A stretch of 64,000 nucleotides of DNA from CBDFHC01 sp965247585 (GTDB taxonomy: Bacteria > Chloroflexota > Dehalococcoidia > Lucifugimonadales > GCA-2712585). A program made the translations under genes and the position numbers. How positions within the stretch are numbered: position 1 is the stretch's first letter; each line of letters opens with the position of its first letter. Positions 25,378-34,215 of this stretch are shown here, piece after piece. Below the pieces are notes generated by a model that ran no database searches, was not told the DNA's origin, and worked only from the letters and a program-made list of their open reading frames with translations. Where the stretch lies: positions 124,001 through 188,000 of the forward strand of contig CBDFHC010000005.1 of the NCBI GenBank assembly GCA_965247585.1. Reading direction: 5' to 3'.

Positions 25378-26523
25378 ATGGCGGATGGCCATGACCTGGT
25401 GCTGAAGGGGGGAGTGGTGGTGGACCCCTTGCAGGGGTTCAGGGGGCGTAGGGACGTGGGGTTCAAGGACGGGAAGGTTTCGGCGGTGGCAGAGGAGATT
25501 GCCGCGGGGGATGCGGCTGAAGTGGTGGACGTTTCGGGAAAGCTGGTAACGCCGGGGTTGATTGACCTGCACGGGCATTTCGCGCACCTGATCGTGCCGT
25601 TCCGGGCGGAGCCGGACGAGGCGAACCTGCCGTTCGGGGTGACGACGGCGGTGGACACTGGGAGCACAGGCTGGATGACGTTCCCCGGATTTCGAAGCTA
25701 TGTGATAGAGAAGGCGGAGACGCGGATTTTGGCGTTCATCCACCTTTCGTCTATAGGATCGACCACGGTGCGCATTGGGATACCGGACCTGGATGACTTC
25801 CGTTTGGCGCGGGTGGATGAGGCGATAGAGTGCATTGAGGAGAACCGGGACCTGGTGCTGGGGACGAAGGTGCGGCTGGGGCCGACGGGGACGACGCCGG
25901 CCAACGCGGTGGCGGCGCTGAAGGCGGCGCGGGGGATTGCCGACGCGACGGGGACGCTGGTGATGGTGCACGTGATGGAGTCAGATATCCCGCTGGCGGA
26001 GGTGTTCGAGCATTTGAAGCCAGGGGACATTATCACGCACTGCTTCCACGGGGACACGCACAACGTACTGGACGACAGCGGCGCCATCCGGCCAGAGGTT
26101 TGGGATGCGTACCGCAGCGGGATTATCTTCGATACGGGGTGCTTCGCGAGGCACTTTTCGATACCGATCTGCAGGACGGCTATTAACGGAGGTCTGCCAC
26201 CGCACACGCTGAGCACGGACCGGATTGGGAAGACGCATCCGGTGGAGGTGAAGTACACGCTGCTGGACATTATGTCGATATTCCTGGAGCTGGGGATGTC
26301 CGTGGAAGAGGTGATAAAGAGCGTTACGGCGACGCCGGCCTCGGTGATAGGCCGGAGCGACCTGGGGACGCTGAGGCCGGGGGCGGAGGGGGATGCGGCG
26401 GTGCTGGAGCTGGCGGAGGGGACGAAGACGTACCCGGACCTGCTGGGAAATGAGGTGACGGCGGGAAGGAGCTTTGTGGCATCGGCGACGGTGAAGGCGG
26501 GGAAGAGGTGGGAGCAGAAGTAG
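25378..26523 (+). CDS. Amidohydrolase/deacetylase family metallohydrolase
   Basis: This 381-residue protein is a dihydroorotase-like amidohydrolase of the deacetylase branch. The beta domain HDLVLKGGVVVDPLQGFRG precedes LVTPGLIDLHGHFAH (metal ligands His65, His67). GTKVRLGPTGT supplies the candidate bridging lysine, VMVHVME and ITHCFHGDTHN the later histidines, and HTLSTDRIG the catalytic aspartate. The C-terminus returns to the beta domain (LRPGAEGDAAVLELAEG). Relatives hydrolyse N-acetyl or cyclic amide groups. It lies downstream of the DUF917/hydantoinase pair on the same strand but has its own promoter candidate. The exact substrate is unknown. Confidence 0.87.
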   Translation: MADGHDLVLKGGVVVDPLQGFRGRRDVGFKDGKVSAVAEEIAAGDAAEVVDVSGKLVTPGLIDLHGHFAHLIVPFRAEPDEANLPFGVTTAVDTGSTGWMTFPGFRSYVIEKAETRILAFIHLSSIGSTTVRIGIPDLDDFRLARVDEAIECIEENRDLVLGTKVRLGPTGTTPANAVAALKAARGIADATGTLVMVHVMESDIPLAEVFEHLKPGDIITHCFHGDTHNVLDDSGAIRPEVWDAYRSGIIFDTGCFARHFSIPICRTAINGGLPPHTLSTDRIGKTHPVEVKYTLLDIMSIFLELGMSVEEVIKSVTATPASVIGRSDLGTLRPGAEGDAAVLELAEGTKTYPDLLGNEVTAGRSFVASATVKAGKRWEQK

Positions 26524-26767
26524 GGTGCGACTGTGCATAAGGGCTATTTTGGGGCGGGATTCAGTGATGGCAATAGATATGGTTTGCAATTAAGGATTCG
26601 GAATCGAAGGCTGGTGGTTCCCACCATCCCGCCCAGGAAGGTTTTTAACGTTATTTCTGAGGGACACCCTCAGACTCCCGGCAGCGGGGCTGTGCCCCTC
26701 TGCACTCCCCCTATTGGGGCATGTTTCAACGGACGCTGTTTTTAATTTCTAGCAAGGAGGCGCAGGG
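26524..26767 (+). repeat. Intergenic region filled by one A repeat
   Basis: An A copy with a type-1 tail spans about 26605-26712, hairpin near 26657. The strong ribosome site AAGGAGG for the next gene lies at 26754-26760. Confidence 0.75.
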
Positions 26768-27892
26768 ATGAGAGACTACATGATGATTTCGTCAGATTCG
26801 CACGTGGTGGAGCCGCCGGAGCTGTGGTCGGAAGGGATGGAGGCGCGGTTCAGGGAGCGAGCGCCGAAGGTGGTGGCGGACGCGGAAGGGGACTACTGGT
26901 ACATTGACGGTGTAAGGACGAACTCGTTCCAGGGTGGGGCGCAGGCGGGGGTGCGGTTCGAGCGGCCGGAGGAGCTGGAGGCGGCGAGCCGCTGGGAGGA
27001 GGTGATGCCGGGGGGTTACGTTCCTGCCGAGTGCGTTAAGGACAACGAACGGGACGGAATTGAGATTTCGGTGCTGTACCCCACGGAGGGGTTGGACCTG
27101 TACAGCATCCCGGATGGGGAGCTGCTTTCGTCGATTTTCCGGGCGTACAACGACTGGGTATCAGATTTCTGCGCGGCGAATCCGAGGCAGCTAAAGGGGA
27201 TAGCGATGATTAACGTTGACGACGTTGGCGAGGCGGTGCGGGAGCTGGAGCGGGTGTCTAAGAAGGGGTTGGCAGGGGCGATGATACCAGTGTACCCGCC
27301 GGAGGAGCGGGCGTACGATTCGGCGGAGTATGACGCGCTGTGGAGGGCGGCGGAGGGGATGGGGATGCCGCTAAGCCTGCACGTGGGGACGAACCGGGCC
27401 ACGGCGCAGCGGGGACCGGCGCAGGTGCAGGTGCGGCACATGAAGATGGCGCAGTTGGCGGCGATCGACTACTTCGTAAGGATATCGTTGGGGAACATGA
27501 TACTTTCGGGTGTGTTCGAACGGTATCCAGGGCTGAAGGTGGCGTGCGTGGAGCACGAGATGGCGTGGATACCCAGCTTTCTGGAGCGGCTGGACTACAC
27601 GTATAGCCAGCGGGCGGCGGGGGTGAAGCTGGAGCGGTTCAAGGATGGGATGACGCCCAGCGATTTCTTTCGCCGGAACGTGTGTGTGAGCTTCCAAGAG
27701 GACGGTCTTGGGATAAAGGACCGGGCGCTGATAGGGGTGGACAACCTGATGTGGGGGTCGGACTACCCGCACACGGAGTCGACGTACCCGCGGTCGGTGG
27801 AGACGGTGGACCGGATACTTGAGGGGGTGCCGGAGGAGGAGCAGCGGAAGATAGTACGGGACAACGCGGCGCGGTTGTACGGGTTGGGGTGA
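26768..27892 (+). CDS. Amidohydrolase family 2 (ACMSD-like metal-dependent hydrolase)
   Basis: This 374-residue protein is a paralogue of the 12334 product and shares its opening: ISSDSHVVEPPELW with Asp10 and His12. Later metal-site segments are MPLSLHVGTNRAT and LMWGSDYPHTESTYPRS, and VACVEHEMAWIPSF corresponds to the acid/base-histidine strand. ATG 26768 is preceded by AAGGAGG at ideal spacing. It converges on the VOC gene with only 9 bases between the stops, so no room exists for a terminator. The reaction is unknown; a decarboxylase or a hydrolase of a carboxylated intermediate is typical. Confidence 0.86.
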   Translation: MRDYMMISSDSHVVEPPELWSEGMEARFRERAPKVVADAEGDYWYIDGVRTNSFQGGAQAGVRFERPEELEAASRWEEVMPGGYVPAECVKDNERDGIEISVLYPTEGLDLYSIPDGELLSSIFRAYNDWVSDFCAANPRQLKGIAMINVDDVGEAVRELERVSKKGLAGAMIPVYPPEERAYDSAEYDALWRAAEGMGMPLSLHVGTNRATAQRGPAQVQVRHMKMAQLAAIDYFVRISLGNMILSGVFERYPGLKVACVEHEMAWIPSFLERLDYTYSQRAAGVKLERFKDGMTPSDFFRRNVCVSFQEDGLGIKDRALIGVDNLMWGSDYPHTESTYPRSVETVDRILEGVPEEEQRKIVRDNAARLYGLG

Positions 27893-27901
27893 GGATGGGG
27901 G

Positions 27902-28363
27902 CTACGGGGTGTTGATGGGCTCCAGCTCCATGGGCTTGGCCCAGCCTGTTGACTCCTGGAGGAAGGCCTTGCCCTCGGCCTGGGTCATCTGCTCACAGAA
28001 GAGTTCGAGTTGGTTGCCGTCGGGGTCGAAGAAGTAGACGCTGTGGGTGAGGCCGTGGTCGGTGGTGCGGGAGATGCGGGCGCCCATGCTTAGGAGGCGG
28101 CCGTAGAGGGTGCGTAGCTCTTCTTCGCCGCCCTCGATCTGGAGGGCGACGTGGTTGAGGCCGAGCTGGCCGTGCTGGGCGTCCTCCGGGGCTTTCATTA
28201 GCGCGATGTCGTGGTGCTGGTCGCCGAAGGAGAGGAAGGCCATCTGTGCGTCCGGGTTGAAGGTGACTTGCTCCATGCCCAGGGCGTCACGGTACCACTG
28301 GGCGGAGGCGTGAGGGTCCTTGACGTTAAGAACGACGTGGGCGACTTTGTTGACTTTGACCAT
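27902..28363 (-). CDS. VOC superfamily (glyoxalase/extradiol dioxygenase fold) protein
   Basis: This protein has 153 residues from ATG 28363, which has GGGAGG upstream; 19 codons of open frame further up have no family similarity. The vicinal-oxygen-chelate fold is visible as KVAHVVLNVKDPHASAQWYRDALGM, then LNHVALQIEGG and VYFFDPDGNQLELFCE. The metal ligands are probably His9, the histidine of LNHVAL and Glu of LELFCE. Members include glyoxalase I, extradiol dioxygenases and fosfomycin-type resistance enzymes. The YFFDPDGNQLEL ending is the common glyoxalase/dioxygenase form. Its role here is unknown. Confidence 0.85.
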   Translation of the reverse strand: MVKVNKVAHVVLNVKDPHASAQWYRDALGMEQVTFNPDAQMAFLSFGDQHHDIALMKAPEDAQHGQLGLNHVALQIEGGEEELRTLYGRLLSMGARISRTTDHGLTHSVYFFDPDGNQLELFCEQMTQAEGKAFLQESTGWAKPMELEPINTP

Positions 28364-29238
28364 GACGACCTCCCTGGGGTTATGTGAGGCAAGGATAGTG
28401 GGCCGGTGGTCTGGAGGCAAGGGTTTGTTTTGGACTTAGAGGTAGGGGGGCGTCATTAAAGGAAAGCAGGGAGTATGTCCGTAGAGATTAGGCGTGGCGT
28501 TGGGTGTTGGGTGTGGCTACCGCGAAGGGCTACAAATCGAAGGTTGGTGGTGCCCACCCACGACCGCCCGGTAAGGTTTTAAGTTCTGAGGGACACCCTC
28601 AGACTCCTGGCAGGGGGCATAGCCCCTCTGCACTCCCCCTTGCTTTGTGTTGTTCAAGGAACGATGTCTATATTTTCGGAGGGGTCAGGCATGGCGGTGG
28701 GCGTGGCTACCGCGAAGGGCTAAAAATCGAAGGTTGGTGGTGCCCACCCACGACCGCCCAGTAAGGTTTTAAGTTCTGAGGGACACCCTCAGACTCCCGG
28801 CAGGGGGCATAGCCCCTCTGCACTCCCCCTTGCTGTGTGTTGTTCAAGGAACGATGTTTATATTTTCGGGAGGGTCAGGCATGGCGGTGGGTGTGGCTAC
28901 CGCGAAGGGCTACAAATCGAAGGTTGGTGGTGCCCACCCACGACCGCCCAGTAAGGTTTTAAGTTCTGAGGGACACCCTCAGACTCCCGGCAAGGCATAT
29001 AGCCCCTCTGCACTCCCCCTTGCTGTGTGTTGTTCAAGGAACGATGTTTATAGTTTCGGGGGGGGGGCAGGTATGGCGGTGGGTGTGGCTACCGCGAAGG
29101 GCTACAAATCGAAGGTTGGTGGTGCCCACCCACGACCGCCCAGTAAGGTTTTAAGTTCTGAGGGACATCCTCAGACTCCCGGCAGCACCACCCAGGTTCC
29201 CTGCACCTTCCTGCGGGACGAGGCGGAGGGACGGTAGG
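28364..29238. other. Intergenic region with a four-unit A array
   Basis: Apart from about 130 bases next to the VOC gene, where nothing is recognisable, the gap is an A array. Hairpins begin near 28585, 28775, 28965 and 29157. The long frames at 28504 and 28830 are translations of the array. Confidence 0.75.
28500..29212 (+). repeat. Tandem array of repeat A, 4 units, period 190-192 bp
   Basis: The units are a distinct subfamily with GGTGGTGCCCACCCACGACC and a shortened GTAAGGTTTTAAG before CTGAGGGACACCCTCAG. Three units have the tail GGGGCATAGCCCCTCTGCAC or a variant of it; the last switches to the type-2 tail CACCACCCAGGTTCCCTGCA. Spacing is constant, so the array grew by duplication of a whole unit. 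Confidence 0.85.
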
Positions 29239-30102
29239 TTATTCGGCGTAGGAGGCGTCGAGGGTGAGCATTTCGGAGAGGCCGAGGAGGTTGAAGTAGT
29301 CCATGAGGCTGACCATATCGCCGGTGAGGTGGGCGGTGGTGCCCTTCTCCTTGAGCTCCTGGAAGACGTGGGCGACGGTCTTGCAGACGGTGAGCATGGC
29401 GCTAGAGGGGTAGATGACGAGCTTGAAGCCGAGGCGATCCAGCTCGCCGGCGGGGAGGAGAGGCGACTTGCCGGTCTCGACGAAGTTGTAGAGGAGGGGG
29501 ACGCCGAAACGACTAGTGACCTGCTGCGCCTCCTCGGCGGAACGGATAGCCTCGACGAAGAGGACGTCGGCGCTGGCGGCTACGTAGGCTTCGCAGCGGC
29601 GCATGGTGTCGTCCCAGCCGGTGACGGCGAGGGCGTCAGTGCGGACGATGATAACGAAGTCCTCGTCGGTGCGGGCGTCCACGGCGGCGCGGACCTTGCG
29701 GACCATGTCCGCGCTGGAGATGACGCGCTTGTCTTCCAGGTGGCCGCAGCGCTTGGGAAACTCCTGGTCCTCGATGTGGAGGGCGGCGACGCCGGCGCGC
29801 TCGTAGTGCCGGACGGTGCGGGCGACGTTGAGGACGCCACCGTAGCCGGTATCGGCGTCGGCGATGACGGGGATATCGATGGTGTTGGCGATGGCGGCAG
29901 CGTTGCCGGCGACTTCGGTCATGGTGGCGAGGGCGAGGTCCGGGTAGCCGAGGCGGACGGCGGAGGTGCCGGCGCCGGTCATGTATACGGCCTGAAAGCC
30001 GGCGTGCTGGGCGAGCTTGGCGGTAAGGCAATCATAGACGCCGGGGCATTGGATGATGCCGGGCGCTGAGAGCAGGTTTCGGAGTTGGGTTGTGGAGCGC
30101 AT
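29239..30102 (-). CDS. Isocitrate lyase / PEP mutase family enzyme
   Basis: This 287-residue protein has the fold of 2-methylisocitrate lyase and carboxyphosphonoenolpyruvate mutase. PGVYDCLTAKLAQHAGFQAVYMTG is the first strand-helix, IPVIADADTGYGG holds the Mg-binding aspartates, and HIEDQEFPKRCGH contains the lyase-type KRCGH loop with the catalytic cysteine. Later FVIIVRTDALAV and YNFVETGKSPLL complete the barrel. The KRCGH loop favours a C-C lyase acting on a 2-hydroxy or 2-methyl tricarboxylate-like substrate over a phosphonate mutase. A TATAAT at 30140-30135 gives a leader of about 26 bases. Confidence 0.87.
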   Translation of the reverse strand: MRSTTQLRNLLSAPGIIQCPGVYDCLTAKLAQHAGFQAVYMTGAGTSAVRLGYPDLALATMTEVAGNAAAIANTIDIPVIADADTGYGGVLNVARTVRHYERAGVAALHIEDQEFPKRCGHLEDKRVISSADMVRKVRAAVDARTDEDFVIIVRTDALAVTGWDDTMRRCEAYVAASADVLFVEAIRSAEEAQQVTSRFGVPLLYNFVETGKSPLLPAGELDRLGFKLVIYPSSAMLTVCKTVAHVFQELKEKGTTAHLTGDMVSLMDYFNLLGLSEMLTLDASYAE

Positions 30103-30523
30103 AAGGACCTCCGGTGGGTTGGATTTGAGGGGGTATTATAGCTGGGGGGATTTCCCCAGTCCCCCTTTCATTCTGCGCGTGCCTTCTTTGGACTCTCCCC
30201 GGGAAGGTCATGTTTGACAGGCTGGCGGGTCTATTTGGGAGGGAGTCAGCCATGGCGGTGGGTATGGCGACCACGAGGGATTGCGAATCGGAGGTTGGTA
30301 GTTCCCACCATCCCGCCCAGGAAGGTTTTTATTAGTATTTTCTGAGGGACACCCTCAGGCTCCCGGCAACACCACCCAGGTTCTCTGCACTCTCCTGTTT
30401 GGCTGGGTTATTTCCGGGGGAGATTAGCTGTTGCGATGGGTATCTCCAGCACAAAAGGGTGCAAATCCTAGGTTGGTTCCCTGCACCTTCCTGTTTGGTA
30501 ACCGCGTGGATGATTCCGGGCGG
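30103..30523. other. Intergenic region: promoter, one A repeat, one deleted A derivative
   Basis: The minus-strand -10 TATAAT is at 30140-30135. An A copy with type-2 tail spans about 30288-30403. From about 30435 to 30502 a shortened copy goes directly from GCAAATCCTAGGTTGG to TTCCCTGCACCTTCCTGT, so the whole hairpin core is missing. Confidence 0.65.
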
Positions 30524-32275
30524 TTAGTTGCGTGGGACGAGGGGGAGGGTGAGGTGGGAGGGGTATTCCGAGGTGTGGAAGACGGTCTGGAGGGCGGGGA
30601 TGAAGTCGGCGGCGCTCCCGATGGGGAGGCCGTTGTTGGTGTTGCGGTCGAAGCGGGGGAAGTTGCTGCTGGAGACTTCGAGCCTAATCTGGTGGCCTTT
30701 CTTGAAGAGGTTGCTGGTGGCCCAGAGGTCAACGGTGTACTTGTAGACCTGGCCAGGCTGGATGAATTCGGCGGGTTGGCGGGGGTTGCGGTGGCGGGCG
30801 CGGATGATGCCCTCGGTGAGGTTGCGGGCGTAGCCGTTGGCCGCAACGTCCACCAGTTTGGCGGTGAAGTCCGTGTCTATGGCGGAGCTGGAGGCGTAGA
30901 GGGTGAGGGTGACGGGGCCGGTAACCTCGGTGTCACGCTCCAGAGGAGGGGTGCTGTAGACGAGGACGTCTGATCGGGCCTCCACGGAGCGCTGGTCGTA
31001 GACGCCGGAGGCCATGAAAGCAGGGTCGCAGCAGAGGGGACCGCCGACGGTGGGGGCGGGGTCCAGCGGGTTGTAGAGGAAGGTGTCCGGCGGCTCGGCG
31101 GAGGGGGAGTCCATGCTGAGGACGCCGTTGCCGTTCAAGGTGTTGGCTTTGCCGCCGCTGCGGAGGAAGAAGCCGGTGTTTTGAGCCCTGCTGAGGGGCC
31201 ACTCGTCTTCGTGGCGCCAGACGTTTTCTCCCATGACGAAGATGTAGACGGGCTTTTCATCGGCGACGCCGTTGTCTTCGCCCTTGAGCCAGTGGTCGTA
31301 GTAGCGGAGGACCATGCCGCCAAGGTCCTGGGCGGCGGCGTTGGCCCGGGTGCCGAAGTTGTATTCGCCAGAGACGTTAAGGGGCAAGCCGCCGTGAACC
31401 CAGGGGCCGATGAGCAGGCGCTGCCCCTTTCGAGCGGCGTCGGTGGCGCCCATCTCCCGCATGCGGAAGTAGTTGCGGATGGTGCCGCCCAGGAAGATGT
31501 CATACCAGCCGCCGAAGTTGAAGGCGGGGACGTTGATCTCGTGATGGGACTCCTCGATGGAGACCTTCTTCCAGTAATCGCCGTACTCCGGGTGGGCGAG
31601 CCAGTCGTAGTAGTACGGAGCGATGCCGCCTTGGAGGTCTGGCAGGTCCTTCATGGGGAGGTGGCCGAAGCCGGTGTTCATATCGTCCTTGGCGGCGATT
31701 AGCTGGTCCAAGGTAAGAGGCGGAGCGCCCAGCTCTTTGACCAGATGGGCCCAGTTGCCGGCGGCGAGGGCGCCGTAGGACCAGGAGAGGTTGAATCCCA
31801 GCTCAAAGGCGCCGCCCTGCCAGGCCCAGCCTTCGTGGTAGTCCGAGGCGGTGACGCCGGGGGCGATGGCGACCAAGGAGGGCGGCTTAGCCTTGGCGGC
31901 GAGCCACTGGGTGGCGCCAACGTAGGAGACGCCGTACATGCCAACTTTGCCGTTGCACCATGGCTGTGAGGCGACCCACTCGACGGACTGGTAGCCGTCG
32001 TCGATTTCGTTGAAGAAGCAGTCGAATGCGCCGTCGGAGGTGTAGCGGCCGCGAACGTCCTGGATGACGACAGCGTAGCCGGCGGCGGCGCCTCGAACGG
32101 CCTCCAGGGTGGAGGCGCGGTTCATGATGGCGCTTTTGTCGTAGGGGGTGCGCTGAAGGAGGGCGGGGAACTTACAGGGCTGGTCGGGGCGAAAAACGTC
32201 GGCGTAGAGGGTGGTGCCGTCGGAAAGGGTCAGGGGTAGGTCCTGGTCTACTTTGACGGAAGGGGTGTTGGCCAT
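30524..32275 (-). CDS. CocE/NonD family hydrolase (X-Pro dipeptidyl-peptidase-like)
   Basis: This 583-residue alpha/beta hydrolase is started at ATG 32275 behind GAGGGAG. The catalytic serine is Ser117 in GMYGVSYVGATQW, the same residue number as in cocaine esterase CocE. LLIGPWVHGG supplies the histidine region, and GFRVQ-like beta-jelly-roll sequence fills the C-terminal third (PVTLTLYASSSAIDTDFTAKLVD, then IRLEVSSSNFPRFDRN). Such enzymes are serine esterases or peptidases that cleave acyl esters or amides. There is no signal peptide, so it is probably cytoplasmic. A promoter candidate, TTGCGC-17-TAGCAT, lies at 32371-32343. Confidence 0.9.
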   Translation of the reverse strand: MANTPSVKVDQDLPLTLSDGTTLYADVFRPDQPCKFPALLQRTPYDKSAIMNRASTLEAVRGAAAGYAVVIQDVRGRYTSDGAFDCFFNEIDDGYQSVEWVASQPWCNGKVGMYGVSYVGATQWLAAKAKPPSLVAIAPGVTASDYHEGWAWQGGAFELGFNLSWSYGALAAGNWAHLVKELGAPPLTLDQLIAAKDDMNTGFGHLPMKDLPDLQGGIAPYYYDWLAHPEYGDYWKKVSIEESHHEINVPAFNFGGWYDIFLGGTIRNYFRMREMGATDAARKGQRLLIGPWVHGGLPLNVSGEYNFGTRANAAAQDLGGMVLRYYDHWLKGEDNGVADEKPVYIFVMGENVWRHEDEWPLSRAQNTGFFLRSGGKANTLNGNGVLSMDSPSAEPPDTFLYNPLDPAPTVGGPLCCDPAFMASGVYDQRSVEARSDVLVYSTPPLERDTEVTGPVTLTLYASSSAIDTDFTAKLVDVAANGYARNLTEGIIRARHRNPRQPAEFIQPGQVYKYTVDLWATSNLFKKGHQIRLEVSSSNFPRFDRNTNNGLPIGSAADFIPALQTVFHTSEYPSHLTLPLVPRN

Positions 32276-33546
32276 ATGAAAGCTCCCTCGTGGTGGACGG
32301 CCCGCAGGGTGAAGCGGAACGCCGGTGGGTGGATAGGGTTGGATGCTACACCAGAGGGTTTTCGGGCGCAACGGGAGTGGGGAGGAGGGGTAAAGGGGTA
32401 GAGTCAGCGATGGGGGTGGGGGTTAGCGCCTTCAGGGGAATGAAAAGCGGAGGCAGGCGGTTCCCACCCGGTACGCTGGCCGGTACGCTGGATGGAGGGA
32501 AGGCGGTATGCGTTCGCCCTCCTAGGGCCTCACGATGAGCGGGTTGGAGGCGAGGGCCTGTTTTATGGAGCGATCAATCATGGCGATGGGTGGCATCACG
32601 TCAGAGGATTGAGAATCGAAGGTTGGTGATTCCCACCATCCCGCCCCGGATGGTTTAATTTTTGGTTCTGAGGGACACCCTCAGACTCCCGGCAGCGAAC
32701 CCAGGTTCCCTGCACACTCCTGTGTAGGTAGATGGAGAAAAACGGTATGGGCTCGTCCTTCGAAGGCCTCAGAGCTAGTGAACAAATTTAGCTGGAACAG
32801 CGATACGGGGCGCGACGGCTGGAGTTACTTACCCTACCCCACCCAGATTTCTCAAGCTTCACGCACGGATTTGGAATCGATCATGTTGGCGTCCAGCACC
32901 AGGGAGGATGAAAAAAGAGTGGCGGCTATGATCCGTGGTGACCGGTATAGCTATTACAAAGGATTGCAAATCACAGGCTGGTGCTACCCACCCGCCCGGC
33001 CCGGAAGGTTTAAAAAACGAATTTCTGAGGGACACCCTCAGACTCCCGCCTACCAGGGGCCATCCCCCTCTGGACTCCCCTTAGGTAGGCGCAGGTAGAG
33101 CAGCGACCGTGCTATTTTCATAGGAATGACATGACTTGTACGGAGCCCAGAATTGGGACACCGAAGCGTTGAATCCAAGGGGCTAGATAAATTTTCACAG
33201 GCTCTCAGGATGAGCGGGTTGGAAGCGGGGAGTTGAGCAGGCCAAGAAGGGATGCCGACTGGAGGGGATGTTTTCGCGCCTGAAAGAACCGCTGGAAGCG
33301 GCGCCGAATGAGGGAGCCCTTTTGCCGGTGGTGAGCATAGGACAGGCAGGAGTGTGGGAAGAGTTGGCCTCTGCCTGAATGCGACCCTGGCCCCGTTAGC
33401 GGTGGGTAAGGGCGACGGCTTCCACCCGAATTGTAGGAGGCACGACTTCGGGTGGCTCTCTGACTCAAGCAGTCGCTGAATTGGGCCGTTGGAATATACT
33501 TGTGGACGGAGTTGACGGCCACGCAATCGATAAAGAGGAGGAGACA
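32276..33546. other. Long intergenic region: repeats, then unique sequence with hairpins
   Basis: B fragments lie at about 32505-32545, 32744-32772 and 33203-33226. A copies span 32617-32728 and 32968-33085, and C-like pieces 32778-32880 and 33115-33145. From 33236 to 33470 there is unique sequence with several perfect stems, described as its own feature. No gene is supported. Confidence 0.6.
33236..33470 (+). other. Unique non-coding stretch with several inverted repeats
   Basis: Stems include CCGCT-GGA-AGCGG (about 33290-33302), CAGGCAG with CTGCCTG 21 bases apart (about 33343-33378), and CCACCCGAA (33422-33430) with TTCGGGTGG (33447-33455). No repeat family and no plausible frame covers it. 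It ends about 75 bases before the 33547 start, so it may be a structured leader or a small RNA. Confidence 0.3.
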
Positions 33547-34071
33547 ATGATAAGGGTTGACCTGGACCTTGAGAATCCGGAGGACTTGCAGAGCGCGAAG
33601 GCCCAGTGGAAGTTTGCGCCGGGGCTGGTGCCAGGCGAGCGAAACGAGGGGCTGGTTGCCCGACTCACCGGTAGCCCGGCGCGGCTTGGGGATTACGACG
33701 ACTCAGGGTGGGAGGTGTGCAAGAATATTCAGGAAGGGCGGTCCAGCGGACTCACCTTTGGATGGTTCCGTATCACCGTCACGCTGCCAGAGCAGGTGCA
33801 AGGAATGGACATTAGGGGTTATAGGATCTTTTTTGAGACCTGCATAGATGATTATGGGGAAATCTGGGTAGATGGCGAGTGCGACATGGCCAAGGGAACG
33901 GTGGCGGGATTTAACATACCGCAACGGGTGCCCATTTCCACCGACGCACAGCCGGGAGAGAAGTATGTCATCGCCTGCCTTGCGGTCAACGGACCGCTGG
34001 CAGCCCCCGGGGGTGGAATATTCATGCGCTATGTCCGTCTAGGGTTTGAGAACTATTCGCCGCAAAGATAG
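33547..34071 (+). CDS. Beta-sandwich (galactose-binding-like) domain protein
   Basis: This 174-residue protein is started at ATG 33547 behind GAGGAGGAG. The pattern WKFAPGLVPGERNEGLVARLTG, WEVCKNIQEGRSSGLTFGWFRITVTLP, FFETCIDDYGEIWVDGECD and FNIPQRVPI resembles the jelly-roll sugar-binding domain found at the N-terminus of GH2/beta-galactosidase-type enzymes (trp-rich entry, FRxxVxLP, DDxGEIWVNG). It stands alone here, without a catalytic domain and without a signal peptide. It may bind a carbohydrate or act as an enzyme accessory. Codon use is less skewed to G than in most neighbours, and no A/B/C repeat lies between it and 38.1 kb. Confidence 0.6.
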   Translation: MIRVDLDLENPEDLQSAKAQWKFAPGLVPGERNEGLVARLTGSPARLGDYDDSGWEVCKNIQEGRSSGLTFGWFRITVTLPEQVQGMDIRGYRIFFETCIDDYGEIWVDGECDMAKGTVAGFNIPQRVPISTDAQPGEKYVIACLAVNGPLAAPGGGIFMRYVRLGFENYSPQR

Positions 34072-34215
34072 AGGACGGATTAAGTAGTTGATGGAACCCG
34101 AGCCAATCAGGGTGTCACTTAACGAATATAGCGAAGCCGGGGGGGTGGAGGACCCATTGGGACCTGCACATCATCTGGCCATGCGACGCGGCTATGCAAG
34201 CAGCAAGCACCGCCG

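Noticed and set aside
28500..29212. Integron-like cassette array with attC hairpins
   Set aside because: The units hold no genes, no integrase is present, and the hairpins lack the paired R/L boxes of attC sites.
28504..29237. Two open frames repeating KSKVGGAHPRPP
   Set aside because: They are readings of the four-unit A array and match no protein; intact hairpins explain the conservation.
33050..33547. 165-codon minus-strand frame over the structured region
   Set aside because: It is Pro/Ser-rich without a domain and starts inside repeat sequence; the stems argue for non-coding.
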